This document shows, in pieces, positions 1 through 9,460 of a stretch of DNA of 64,000 bases (its first letter is position 1; each line of letters opens with the position of its first letter). Source of the stretch: Proteiniphilum acetatigenes DSM 18083 (lineage in GTDB: Bacteria; Bacteroidota; Bacteroidia; Bacteroidales; Dysgonomonadaceae); the NCBI RefSeq assembly GCF_000380985.1, contig NZ_KB905706.1:1-64000 (forward strand), read 5' to 3'. The notes under the pieces were generated by a model. The model saw only the letters and a list, made by a program, of their open reading frames with translations, had not been told where the DNA came from and searched no databases. A program made the translations under genes and the position numbers.

Positions 1-752
1 TGGGAAGTGTAATTGCATCCTACCTGGCAGGCCAGGGCGCCAGAATAGTTATCCTGGGGCGCCGGGAAGAGGCAGGCAGGGGGAGTGTAGACAAAATCAA
101 ATCGGAAGGCAAGGAAGCGCTGTTCCTGAGAACTGATGTGCTGGACGAAGCTGTGCTGGTACGGAACAGGGAAGAGATATTGGGACGGTACGGGCGTATC
201 GACGCATTGCTCAATGCAGCCGGTGGGAATATGCCGGGAGCCAACATCAGTCCCGCACAAACCTTTTTCGATCTGGATCTGGATGAATTCGACAAGGTGG
301 TCCGGTTGAACCTAACCGGCACCGTGCTGCCTTCCAGGGTTTTTCTCAAACCCATGGTGGAACAAAAAAAGGGGAATATCATTAATTTCTCGTCGATGGC
401 CGCCTTCCGTCCGATGACACGCGTAGCCGGATATGCCGCGGCAAAAGCGGGGGTCACCAACTTCACGCAGTTCCTGGCCAATGAGGTGGCTGCCAAATTT
501 GGCGAGGGGATACGGGTAAATGCCATAGCACCGGGTTTCTTTATCACCGAACAGAACCGGGATTTGCTCACAAACCCCGATGGTAGTTACACCCAACGGG
601 GAGAGGATGTCATACGCCAGACGCCCTTCAAACGGATGGGAAAACCCGAGGAACTGTGCGGGGCAATCCACTATTTAGTGAGCGATGCCTCATCCTTTGT
701 GACCGGGACAACCATCACCATAGACGGAGGATTCAACGGTTTTGCCATGTGA
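1..752 (+). CDS. SDR-family oxidoreductase, D-mannonate oxidoreductase-like, 5' partial
   Basis: The frame is open from the first bases of the window, so the N-terminus lies outside. The visible protein starts inside the Rossmann fold (GSVIASYLAGQGARIVILGR), which follows the usual glycine-rich turn. It then shows the SDR NAG motif as NAAGG, the catalytic serine region INFSSMAAF and the YxxxK pair as YAAAK. It ends with the typical SDR C-terminus VTGTTITIDGGF. The stretch NAAGGNMPGA followed by a TFFDLDLDEF-type segment resembles SDR mannonate oxidoreductases (YjmF/UxuB type), which convert fructuronate to mannonate in hexuronate catabolism. The SDR family is secure; the substrate is inferred from resemblance. 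The next 490 bases hold no convincing gene, so it probably ends its transcript. Confidence 0.8.
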   Translation, partial: GSVIASYLAGQGARIVILGRREEAGRGSVDKIKSEGKEALFLRTDVLDEAVLVRNREEILGRYGRIDALLNAAGGNMPGANISPAQTFFDLDLDEFDKVVRLNLTGTVLPSRVFLKPMVEQKKGNIINFSSMAAFRPMTRVAGYAAAKAGVTNFTQFLANEVAAKFGEGIRVNAIAPGFFITEQNRDLLTNPDGSYTQRGEDVIRQTPFKRMGKPEELCGAIHYLVSDASSFVTGTTITIDGGFNGFAM

Positions 753-930
753 CGATATTTTTATTCCATCTATTGGAAAGCCGGGATACCAACCTGAATC
801 TTATAGCTTTCCATATCTCTTGTCATAAAATAAATATATAATATGTAAAAAAATAAAAAATATTTGACTTGTGTAAAAATATACATTTTATTTGCAATAT
901 AAAATATTAATTATTTTTCTTTATATTTAG

Positions 931-946
931 TTAATCGGTTTAGCAA
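931..946. promoter_or_regulatory. Candidate LacI-family operator (site 1)
   Basis: The site reads TTAATCGGTTTAGCAA. Its reverse complement differs by one base from the palindrome at 46990-47005 and closely matches that at 48054-48069. Both of those flank a LacI-family gene about 46 kb away. This copy lies 300 bases upstream of the SusC relic and 850 bases upstream of PUL 1. The match is visible in the sequence; binding is inferred. Confidence 0.6.
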
Positions 947-958
947 CTATATAATAAT

Positions 959-1057
959 ATGGAAAAGACTCATATAAGATATCGCAGATCAGTAGCGTCC
1001 CTTAAAAGGAAGTATCCCTCTTGCTTTAGCGGTAAGGCTAAAGGTCTGTGTCAGTAA
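959..1057 (+). other. Very short ORF (32 codons), doubtful
   Basis: An ATG-initiated frame begins 12 bases after the LacI-type palindrome and encodes a basic peptide starting MEKTHIRYRR and ending KGLCQ. It resembles nothing I recognise. It could be a leader peptide or a fragment of a lost gene such as a transposase. No ribosome binding signal or conserved motif supports it. Confidence 0.12.
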
Positions 1058-1159
1058 AATAACGCATAGAAAAATCAAACAGATAGCTGATGAAACAGAT
1101 AAAATGTAAAGGTATTGCAGATGTAAGGAATGATTCTATGATAATTTTGTCTCACATTC

Positions 1160-1173
1160 TGTGTACGTACACA
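1160..1173. promoter_or_regulatory. Perfect 14-bp palindrome, candidate operator
   Basis: TGTGTACGTACACA is identical to its reverse complement. A 12-of-14 match (GGTGTACGTGCACA) lies upstream of the paralogous SusC gene of PUL 2 at 24915-24928. A central CG flanked by symmetric arms is typical of LacI/GalR operators, so a regulator of that type is a reasonable guess. No such regulator is encoded next to either site. Confidence 0.45.
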
Positions 1174-1245
1174 ACGCCCCTTATTAATCTTTCCGACACT
1201 CACAATAATTAATCCATTTATTATTCACTTTTTAATTAGATCATT

Positions 1246-1756
1246 ATGAAAGAAAAAAAAGAACTTTTTCTCAATCCAGGAAAATTTAAGGTGGGAGATG
1301 GGACCATAAAACTGAGGCTCGCCGGTTTTATCATGGTTCTGCTTTTCTCTTTCCCTGTAAGCTTTTTACATATGGTATGACCCCCCCCCCCCCCCCCCCG
1401 AAATTCAAACAATTGAACAACAGAGAGTTACAAAGCACGTAAACGTTCCTGTCATTGACACTGGGGGCGAATCCCTGGTCGGGGTAAACGTAATTGAAAG
1501 CGGAACAACCAACCGAACCGTCACCAACAAAGAGGGAATTATCGTAGGAGACCGATTTAATACTTTCAGAACACGACTTAACCTAGAATCTAAAATTATT
1601 TCTTTTTTGAAAATAGGGTTGAACTCAGGCTTCTCATCCCAAAATGAAGGATATCCACAACCCGGTTGTGGACAAATGGTTAGAATATCTCCCTATGGAG
1701 CAGATGAAATCGGTAATACAATCCTAGACTTACCATTTACCATTGAATATCTTTAG
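1246..1756 (+). pseudogene. Decayed SusC/RagA TonB-dependent transporter
   Basis: The relic begins with an ATG reading frame of 44 codons (MKEKKELFLNPGKF, then a hydrophobic stretch near LAGFIMVLLFSFPVSF). This looks like the leader of SusC proteins that carry an N-terminal STN domain. The frame ends at TGA (1378-1380) directly before a 19-C tract. From 1400 a second frame stays open to TAG at 1754-1756. It gives a carboxypeptidase-regulatory fragment (GESLVGVNVIESGTTN, then TVTNKEG) fused in frame to a barrel fragment (DRFNTFRTRLNLESK, then SFLKIGLNSGFSSQ). The STN domain, the plug and most of the barrel are missing. At about 510 bases against roughly 3.1 kb for the family, this is a multiply deleted remnant, not a functional gene. 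It sits 38 bases upstream of the PUL 1 SusC. Confidence 0.75.
1381..1399 (+). repeat. Homopolymer tract of 19 C
   Basis: Nineteen consecutive cytosines lie inside the SusC relic, right after an in-frame TGA. Such a tract could slip during replication. Changing its length cannot restore the relic, because the stop codon precedes it and several domains are absent. An assembly or sequencing artefact is also possible. Confidence 0.9.
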
Positions 1757-1794
1757 AATCATACTTTTTACTATGTTTTATTAAAAACACAAAA

Positions 1795-4700
1795 ATGAAA
1801 ATGAAAAATTCATTAAATTTAAAAGGGGGATTTCTATTTATATTTATATGGATAGCATCCTTTGTAATGTTAGCCCAGAACATTACCGTAAGAGGAACGG
1901 TCGTTGATTCGCAAAATGAACCTCTACCGGGTGTAACAATCACTGTCGTGGGTTCCACGAGAGGTGTGATTACCGATATAGACGGCAATTATTCGATTGC
2001 AGTTCTGCCGACCGATAAACTTCAATATTCTTTTGTAGGGTTAGAAACAAAAATTGTTCCTGTTAATAACCAAACGGTGCTGAATGTTGTATTAGAAGAG
2101 CAGGCAGATATGCTGGACGAGGTCACAGTTGTGGCATTTGCACAACAGAAAAAGGAGAATGTCGTAGGATCGGTTACCACCATTAATCCGGGTGAACTCA
2201 AGGTTCCTTCGAGTAACTTAACCACTGCCCTGGCAGGACGGGTTGCAGGGGTAATTTCTTACCAGAGGAGCGGGGAGCCCGGCCTCGATAATGCTGACTT
2301 TTTTATCCGTGGGGTAACCACTTTCGGTTATAAGAAGGATCCCCTTATCCTTATCGACGGGTTGAAAGTTCATCCACAGAACTGGCCCGTCTACGGACGG
2401 ATGATATTGCCAGTTTTTCCATCCTGAAAGATGCCACCGCTACCTCTCTCTACGGGAGCCGTGCAGCAAACGGGGTAATCCTGATCAGAACCAAAGAGGG
2501 TAAAGAAGGGCCTGCTAAAATATCTATTCGGGTAGAGAATTATCTTTCCACTCCCACAAAGGACGTGGAACTGGCGGATCCCATTACCTACATGACAATG
2601 CATAATGAGGCGGTCCTTACACGGGATCCGTTGGGGATATTGCCTTATTCCAAACAAAAGATCGATAACACCGCTGCCGGATTAAACAGAGCTATGTATC
2701 CTGTTACCGACTGGCGTAAAGAGTTGATCAGGGATCACACGATAAATCATAGCGTCAATCTCAATGTAAGCGGAGGAGGTAAAGTGGCACGCTATTTCGT
2801 AGCAGGCGGATTTACTCAAAATAACGGGTTACTGAAAGTCGATAAAAAGAACAACTTTAACAACAATATAGACCTGAAGACTTATGCTGTCCGCAGTAAC
2901 GTAAATGTGAATCTGTCTACAACCACTCGGTTAGATGTAAGGGTAAACGCTACATTCGACGAATATACAGGGCCAATAAGCGGAGGTACACAGGTCTACA
3001 GGAATGTGATGCGTACCAATCCTGTCTTGTTCCCGCCCTATTTCGAGCCCGACGCTGATCATGCCTATGTGCAACATATCCTGTTCGGTAACTTTGATGA
3101 TGGTACGGGAAATTACTATCTTAACCCCTATGCAGATATGGTAAGAGGTTATAAAGCCTACTCCCGTTCGGTGATGATGGCCCAATTCGAGTTAAGTGAG
3201 AATCTGGATAGATTTTTGGAGGGACTCAGATTCCGTGTCATGGCCAATACAAGCCGGAACACCTATTTTGAAACAGAAAGAGCCTACCTCCCTTTTTGGT
3301 ACCAGGCAAGCAGTTATAACAAGTTGACAGATACATTCAAATTATCATTACTGAATGAAGACGGAACATACGCAGGTCAAGAACAGCTCTCTTATGCCCC
3401 GGGAAGTAAAGAAGTGATGGCCGACTTTTACTCGGAATCGGCACTTAGCTATGACCAGACTTTTAATGATAAGCACGCAGTAAACGGGTTATTTGTATTT
3501 TTAGCACAAAACAGGGTCACCGGCAACGCCACCAACCTGGAGTCTTCTCTTCCTTTCCGGAATGTGGGTTTGGCTGGAAGAGCTGCCTATTCGTATGACA
3601 GCCGGTATAATATGGAATTGAATTTCGGTTATAATGCTTCCGAGCGCTTTCACGCGAAACACAGATGGGGTTTCTTCCCTTCGGTAGGATTAGCCTGGAC
3701 GGTCTCTAACGAGAAGTTCTGGGAACCACTCTTAAACGTAGTAAACAGCTTCAGGGTCAAAGGAACACACGGCTTATCGGGTAATGATGCGATCGGATCG
3801 CCCACAGACCGCTTCTTTTACCTCTCGAATGTGCAAATGAATGATCCCAACAGAGGGGCTATCTTTGGAAGGGATAATAGTTACAGTCGCCCGGGGATAT
3901 CGATTTTACGTTACTCCGATCCTGAAATTACCTGGGAGATCTCTACAAAATCGAACTTGGGGCTGGAGATTGGCCTTTTGGATCAATTCCGGATAGAATT
4001 GGATTTCTATAAAGAGTCCCGGAGTAATATTTTGCAATCCCGTGCATCTACCCCCGCGGAAATGGGATTGTCGGCAACGCCACAAGCCAATGTAGGGAAA
4101 GCGGAAGGAAAAGGATTTGATGCTTCGGTGGATTACAACAAGGTATTCAACAAGGATTTCTGGTTGCAGGGCAGGTTTAATTTCACGTTTGCAAAAAGTA
4201 AGTTCAAGGTATATGAGGAATATTATTACAACGATATTGCCCCCTGGAGATCGCATGTTGGTTATTCTATCAATCAACAATGGGGATATCTGGCAGAACG
4301 CTTATTTGTTGATGATGAAGAGGCTGCCAAATCACCACGACAAAACTTTGGAGAGTACGGGGGAGGAGATATCAAATACCGGGACATGAATAATGACGGG
4401 CAAATTACCGAGTTAGACATGGTTCCCATCGGATATCCCACTGTACCTGAAATTGTATATGGTTTCGGTTTTTCAGCGGGATATAAGGGTTTTGACTTTA
4501 ACGCGTTTTTCCAGGGGTTAGCCCGGGAGTCGTTCTGGATAAATCCCCATGCCACCGCACCTTTCAGGCAGTACTACTATAATGCAGATGAATTGCGAGA
4601 TCGACCAGGGTGGCCGCAGAAGTTGACACAGAATCAGTTATTGAAAGCATATGCAGACGACTACTGGTCGGAAGACAACCAAAATATCTATGCTTTATGG

Positions 4701-4985
4701 CCCCGTCTTTCCGTATCAAGCGCCGGACATGGCAATAACTCCCAGACCAGTACGTGGTTTATGCGGGATGGCAGCTTCCTCCGGTTGAAACAAGTGGAAG
4801 TTGGCTATACACTCCCAACCCGGATAACGAAAAAGGCATATATGGAAATGTTCAGGATCTATGTCAGCGGAAACAATCTGTTGAGCTGGAGCGATTTCAA
4901 GCTCTGGGATGTGGAGATGGGAGGTAACGGACTCGGGTATCCCATACAAAAAGTATTCAACCTTGGAATTCAATTAAATTTTTAA
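1795..4985 (+). pseudogene. SusC-like TonB-dependent transporter of PUL 1, single frameshift
   Basis: Read with one base added, this is a 1063-residue outer-membrane SusC protein, close in length and sequence along its whole extent to the PUL 2 paralogue at 21658-24765. It has a signal peptide ending near FVMLAQ, a carboxypeptidase-regulatory domain (VVDSQNEPLPGVTI), the DEVTVVAF segment typical before the plug, a plug domain (FFIRGVTTFG, LILIDG) and a long beta-barrel ending in FNLGIQLNF. The first frame (1795-2427) breaks at the short G run at 2359-2361. The paralogue reads LILIDGV there, and adding one G gives an uninterrupted match into the second frame, which runs to 4985. No other disruption is seen, so this is either a recent mutation or a one-base sequence error. 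SusC would import the oligosaccharide captured by SusD, which begins 4 bases downstream. Confidence 0.85.
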
Positions 4986-4989
4986 AGCA

Positions 4990-6897
4990 ATGAAAATAAA
5001 AAATATACTCAGGCTTTCGATAATCTTTATGTTGGCCCTTTCGCCGGCATGTAACGATTTTCTGAATGTAACGCCGGACAATATAGCGACCATAGATTAC
5101 GCATTCAGGATGAGAAGTACGGCAGAGAGGTTTCTCTTTACCTGCTATTCCTATATGCCCTCCCACGCCTCCTTAAATGAGAATCCTGCACTACTCGCCG
5201 GGGACGAGCTATGGTTGGTAGCGTCGAATACGAACAATGCATGGCAAATAGCCCGTGGTAATCAACGGATTGTAAATCCTTATGTAAACAGTTGGCAAGG
5301 ATCTCTTGGCTCTAAAGACCTATACCAGGGGCTTCGCGAATGTAATGTTTTTCTGGAAAATGTCCATTTAGTACCCGATATTATCGAATACGAAAGAGAA
5401 AGATGGATTGGAGAGGTAAAATTTCTGAAAGCCTATTACCATTATTATCTGATAAGAATGTATGGCCCCATCGTGCTGATAAAAGAGAATTTACCGGTCG
5501 GTGCTCCTGCGGAGCAGGTAAGAATACCCCGTTCACCGGTAGACGAGTGCTTCGATTACGTGGTGCAATTACTGGAAGAGGCGGAGGCCGCTCTACCCGA
5601 TAAAATTGATTTCGAGGTATCGGAATTGGGACGGATTACCAAAGCTATTGCACTCTCGCTGAAGGCCAAAGTGTTGGTTACGGCTGCAAGCCCTCTTTTC
5701 AACGGTAATTCCGATTATACCGGGTTCACCAATAAAGATGGAACTTCCCTGTTCAATACCACATTCGATGTTGAGAAATGGCAAAAAGCAGCAGATGCCT
5801 GTAAAGAGGCAATCGAGTTCTGCGAATCTTTGGGACACAGGCTATATGAATATAACCCGGAATTTGTACAGTATAATTTATCTGATACCACACTAATCCA
5901 AATGAGCATACGCAATGCATTCAATGAAAAATGGAACCCGGAAGTGATCTGGGCCAATACGAACAGTATGTCAGCAGGAATACAGGCTAATGCCACCCCG
6001 CGTGGACTGGATCCCGCCCTCACCGCCAACACCGGAGCACAAGGGAATATCGCGCCTCCATTGAAAATTGCCGAATTATTCTATTCCGACAACGGTGTCC
6101 CTATCGATGAGGATATTACCTGGGATTACAACAATCGATTCAGGCTTAAAATACCGGGGTATGACCATAGATTTAATCTGAAGCAGGGCTATACTACGGT
6201 ACAGCTTCACTTCGACCGTGAGAACAGGTATTACGCGAGCCTCGGATTCGACGGCGGTATATGGTATGGGCAGGGACGCTACAACGATGAGAATTCGGAT
6301 ATATTGTTTGTTTCATCGAAAGCAGGCCAACCCGCCGCCGCCATAAATATGAACTCCTATTCAACAACCGGATTCTTCCCGAAAAAGTATACCCACTTCC
6401 AGAGTGTAATCGGATCCGGAAACACCTTTACCCGGGAGAATTACCCCTGGCCCGTTCTCAAACTGAACGAACTCTATCTGTTATATGCCGAAGCGTTGAA
6501 TGAGGCAGATGGACCAAGCGAAGAGGTTTATTTTTACCTGAACAAGATACGGAGAAGAGCAGGCTTACAGGACGTGGAGGCAGCATGGAGTACTTATTCA
6601 ATAAACCCCGATAAATATAAAAGCCAGACAGGGTTACGGGAAATTATCCAGCGGGAGCGTACGATCGAATTGATATTTGAAGGTAAACGGTTCTGGGATC
6701 TGCGCAGATGGAAGCTCGCCACCACAGAACTGAACAAGCCCATTACTGGATGGGATCTCGACCAATCATCCGCCGAAGGTTATTACAGGGAAAGATTGAT
6801 CTTTAATCAAACATTCAGGTTAAAAGATTACCTGTGGCCGCTCAATGAGAATACACTTTTAGCCAATCCCGCCTTAGTACAGAATCCGGGATGGTAA
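4990..6897 (+). CDS. SusD/RagB-family glycan-binding lipoprotein, PUL 1
   Basis: A 635-residue SusD-like protein that forms the lid of the SusC transporter on the cell surface and binds the target glycan. The N-terminus is a lipoprotein signal with Cys21 (ALSPAC), followed by NDFLNVTPDN, the usual SusD opening. The C-terminal half has the family hallmarks LYLLYAEALNE, FWDLRRWKLA and LWPLNENTLLANPALVQNPGW. It follows the SusC gene by 4 bases, so the two are co-transcribed. The paralogue at 19728-21638 is 636 residues long. The ligand is not readable from sequence; GH92 and other enzyme genes downstream make a mannose-containing glycan plausible. Confidence 0.95.
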   Translation: MKIKNILRLSIIFMLALSPACNDFLNVTPDNIATIDYAFRMRSTAERFLFTCYSYMPSHASLNENPALLAGDELWLVASNTNNAWQIARGNQRIVNPYVNSWQGSLGSKDLYQGLRECNVFLENVHLVPDIIEYERERWIGEVKFLKAYYHYYLIRMYGPIVLIKENLPVGAPAEQVRIPRSPVDECFDYVVQLLEEAEAALPDKIDFEVSELGRITKAIALSLKAKVLVTAASPLFNGNSDYTGFTNKDGTSLFNTTFDVEKWQKAADACKEAIEFCESLGHRLYEYNPEFVQYNLSDTTLIQMSIRNAFNEKWNPEVIWANTNSMSAGIQANATPRGLDPALTANTGAQGNIAPPLKIAELFYSDNGVPIDEDITWDYNNRFRLKIPGYDHRFNLKQGYTTVQLHFDRENRYYASLGFDGGIWYGQGRYNDENSDILFVSSKAGQPAAAINMNSYSTTGFFPKKYTHFQSVIGSGNTFTRENYPWPVLKLNELYLLYAEALNEADGPSEEVYFYLNKIRRRAGLQDVEAAWSTYSINPDKYKSQTGLREIIQRERTIELIFEGKRFWDLRRWKLATTELNKPITGWDLDQSSAEGYYRERLIFNQTFRLKDYLWPLNENTLLANPALVQNPGW

Positions 6898-6926
6898 ATT
6901 ATGATAATATTTTAAACGGTAAATTT

Positions 6927-8135
6927 ATGAAAAAATATATTTTACTTATCTTTATCATCATCTGTATGCCAAGGTGTACAAATGAAGTCTGGCGCGGGAT
7001 ACCTACCGATGAAAACAGCCCCGCCCCACCTCCTGTGACGGATATACAGGTAGTTCCCACTCCCGGGGGAGCAAAGATATCCTATACGCTGCCTAAAAAC
7101 GACAATCTGCTCTATATAATGGCAGAGTATACGCTCAAAGGTAACATAATCCAGAAGAAAGCCTCTTATTACAGCAACTATTTAGAGATTGAAGGTTTTC
7201 CGGATACCAATGACTACAACATCAAAATCTATTCGGTTTCCCGGGATGGCGTACGATCATTGCCAGCGGATGTAACCATCACTCCGCTCACCCCCCCTGT
7301 TATCTCGATCTTTGAATCCATTACAATGGAACCTACTTTTGGGGGAGTTAGAGTGAATTTCGTAAACGAAAGTGAAGCAGAAATAAAGTTAAGCGTAATC
7401 ACGACCGATTCAGTGGGTGACTTTTACACTTATGATACTTACTATACCAAAAGGAAAGATGGCGCTTTCGCGGTTAGGGGTTTTGAAGTAGAGCCAAGAA
7501 GATTTGGCCTTTATGTATTGGATCGATGGAACAATTACTCCGATACGGTGTATGCAGACCTCACTCCCTGGTTCGAAGAACAACTCGATAAATCCAGATT
7601 CAGGCCGTTGCATCTGCCCACCGACACCTACGATCCCCATCCAAATGCTGATTATCATATGGGTAAGCTTTGGGATGATATATGGGGGACGACAACCATG
7701 GCATTCCATACCCGACCCAATACAGGTATTCCACAATGGTTTACATTTGATCTTGGCGTAAAATCGTCGTTAAGCCGCTTTAAATTCTATCATAGATTAG
7801 CATCCTCTAACGCAACAGCGGCTGATGGACAATATGCGGCAGGAGACCCTCGTGTGTTTGAAATATATGGCAGCAATGCACCCAACCCGGATGGAAGCTG
7901 GGATAGCTGGACATTGCTCGGAACTTTTGAATCGATCAAACCATCCGGTCAGGAGTCGGGTTGGACAACCGAGGATGTACAATATGCCGTTCATGACGGT
8001 GAAGATTTCGATTTTCCTGTCCTGGAGGAAGAGGGTTACCGATATCTTCGCGTCAGGATTGTCGAACTCTGGGGTAACGTTACCTATATGTATATCGGCG
8101 AAATGACATTCTGGGGAAAAGCCCTCGAAGAATAA
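6927..8135 (+). CDS. DUF4959/DUF5126/DUF5000-type surface lipoprotein, PUL 1
   Basis: A 402-residue lipoprotein when started at the ATG at 6927. An upstream ATG at 6891 would overlap SusD and place an unlikely tail before the signal peptide MKKYILLIFIIICMPRC, with Cys17 as the lipidation site. The middle part looks like fibronectin-like beta domains (VPTPGGAKISYTLP). The C-terminal third is a discoidin-like fold (TFDLGVKSSLSRFKFYH, then a final YIGEMTFWG). This matches the DUF4959-DUF5126-DUF5000 architecture often encoded after SusD, probably a surface glycan-binding protein. The PUL 2 counterpart is at 18450-19694. Family assignment rests on recalled domain architecture. Confidence 0.85.
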   Translation: MKKYILLIFIIICMPRCTNEVWRGIPTDENSPAPPPVTDIQVVPTPGGAKISYTLPKNDNLLYIMAEYTLKGNIIQKKASYYSNYLEIEGFPDTNDYNIKIYSVSRDGVRSLPADVTITPLTPPVISIFESITMEPTFGGVRVNFVNESEAEIKLSVITTDSVGDFYTYDTYYTKRKDGAFAVRGFEVEPRRFGLYVLDRWNNYSDTVYADLTPWFEEQLDKSRFRPLHLPTDTYDPHPNADYHMGKLWDDIWGTTTMAFHTRPNTGIPQWFTFDLGVKSSLSRFKFYHRLASSNATAADGQYAAGDPRVFEIYGSNAPNPDGSWDSWTLLGTFESIKPSGQESGWTTEDVQYAVHDGEDFDFPVLEEEGYRYLRVRIVELWGNVTYMYIGEMTFWGKALEE

Positions 8136-8194
8136 GATTAAATCTTCATTTAGATTGATTTACAGCAAAATATCTATATTCTATCTAAAATATA

Positions 8195-9343
8195 ATGAAT
8201 ATGAACAACTCAATCAATAAAGTTTATTATATACTTTGCATCGTCCTGATGGTCGGCTTTTCATCCTGTGGAGATATGGATGAGACATACCGCCATTTCT
8301 GGGAGAACGGCGAAAAAGTGTATCCGGCACCGGTAGATTCCCTGAAAATATTTACGGGAAGAAACCGGGTCGCTCTCTCCTGGAATATTTTTGGAGACCC
8401 CAATGTCAATTCGGCAAAGATATTCTGGAACAATAGATCCGATTCTTTGGAAGTTTCCATTCAGTCGAGTGGTGACAAAGACAGTTCCTATGTGGTCGTT
8501 GATAATCTGGAGGAAGGAACCTATTCTTTTGAGATATTCACCTACGACCTGAAAGGGAACAGGTCAGTTCCGCGGGACGGTATCGGAACTGTTTTTGGCG
8601 ATGTCTACGAGCGAACACTACTACCCCGGATGCTACATAGCGCCAATCATAAAGATGATATTCTCATGGTGCTGTGGGGAAGTATGAATGATAAGACAGC
8701 TATCTGGAGTGAACTCTACTATAAGGATCTTTCTGGTGCACAAACCAAATTGATAGTGCAAAATGATGTAGATACTACATTTATTTATGACTTTGATTTT
8801 GAATCAGATCCGGTTTTAAACTATAGAACAGTGTATGTTCCGCCAACATCGATAGATACATTCTATACAAATATGCGGACCATAGCAGCGAAAGGAGCTC
8901 CTCTCCAATTTGAGAAGACAAACTGGACTGCAACCGCTTCAAGTTTCGATTCACGCGCGGGGGCATCGTATCGGCCACCCGAATTCACCATCGATAATAA
9001 TCTTGCAACGCTCTGGGTAAATCAGGTCTCACCTCAAATGAATTATCCTCATACACTTACGATTGATATGGGAGAAATCAAGGAAAATGTCTCGGGTATG
9101 TCCATGATTACCCAAAGAAGGAATGAGACACCTAAAACAATAATGATAGAGGTGAGTAAGGACGGAATCAGTTGGAATCCGATGGGAACGTATAATGTGG
9201 AAAATATTGCAGACATTACCCAGACTTTCGATTTCTATGGCGAAGAAGATATCAGGTTCTTCAGGATGATTGCATTGACTCCTTGGGGAAATACGCCCAA
9301 TATTGCTATCCCGGAGGTGGGTGCTTATACTTATGTATATTGA
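8195..9343 (+). CDS. DUF4998-type lipoprotein with discoidin-like C-terminus, PUL 1
   Basis: A 382-residue lipoprotein with signal peptide and lipobox GFSSC. The N-terminal part (YPAPVDSLKIFTGRNRVALS, then AKIFWNN) matches the DUF4998 region found in PUL surface proteins. The C-terminal part is discoidin-like (FTIDNNLATLWVN, LTIDMGEI, then FRMIALTPWG). It most likely helps bind glycan at the cell surface with the preceding lipoprotein and SusD. It is the last gene of the SusCD group before a hairpin at 9398-9423. The paralogue at 17164-18426 is 38 residues longer. Confidence 0.8.
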   Translation: MNMNNSINKVYYILCIVLMVGFSSCGDMDETYRHFWENGEKVYPAPVDSLKIFTGRNRVALSWNIFGDPNVNSAKIFWNNRSDSLEVSIQSSGDKDSSYVVVDNLEEGTYSFEIFTYDLKGNRSVPRDGIGTVFGDVYERTLLPRMLHSANHKDDILMVLWGSMNDKTAIWSELYYKDLSGAQTKLIVQNDVDTTFIYDFDFESDPVLNYRTVYVPPTSIDTFYTNMRTIAAKGAPLQFEKTNWTATASSFDSRAGASYRPPEFTIDNNLATLWVNQVSPQMNYPHTLTIDMGEIKENVSGMSMITQRRNETPKTIMIEVSKDGISWNPMGTYNVENIADITQTFDFYGEEDIRFFRMIALTPWGNTPNIAIPEVGAYTYVY

Positions 9344-9397
9344 GCATACTATTGTAGAATATTAAATTCTTTCTCTTCTTGAATCCAAGTCCATTCC

Positions 9398-9423
9398 GGA
9401 AAGTCAGCATACCCTGACTTTCC
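9398..9423. terminator. Hairpin after PUL 1 structural genes
   Basis: GGAAAGTCAG and CTGACTTTCC form a perfect 10-bp stem around a 6-base loop. No T-run follows on the + strand, so it may be a weak terminator or an RNA-stabilising or processing hairpin, not a classical intrinsic terminator. It supports starting the next gene at 9461. Confidence 0.5.
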
Positions 9424-9460
9424 CGGGGTGGATACGGATTTGTTCTACTTCATCAATAAA

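Larger units (their letters stand above)
753..1245. other. Intergenic regulatory region upstream of the SusC relic
   Basis: A 490-base AT-rich region with no convincing protein gene. It holds a LacI-type palindrome at 931-946, a very short open frame at 959-1057 and a perfect 14-bp palindrome at 1160-1173. Because it precedes both the decayed SusC gene and PUL 1, it probably contains the original promoter of that locus. No clear TAnnTTTG promoter could be fixed on the + strand. Confidence 0.5.

Noticed and set aside
1381-1399. Phase-variable switch based on the C tract
   Set aside because: A stop codon sits directly before the tract and most of the gene downstream is missing, so no tract length would restore a SusC protein.
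6891-6926. Earlier start codon for the PUL 1 DUF5000-type lipoprotein
   Set aside because: It overlaps the SusD stop and would put twelve polar residues before a typical lipoprotein signal peptide, which starts naturally at 6927.
9398-9423. Classical rho-independent terminator
   Set aside because: The stem is strong, but no T-run follows on the + strand, so it is listed only as a hairpin with possible weak terminator activity.
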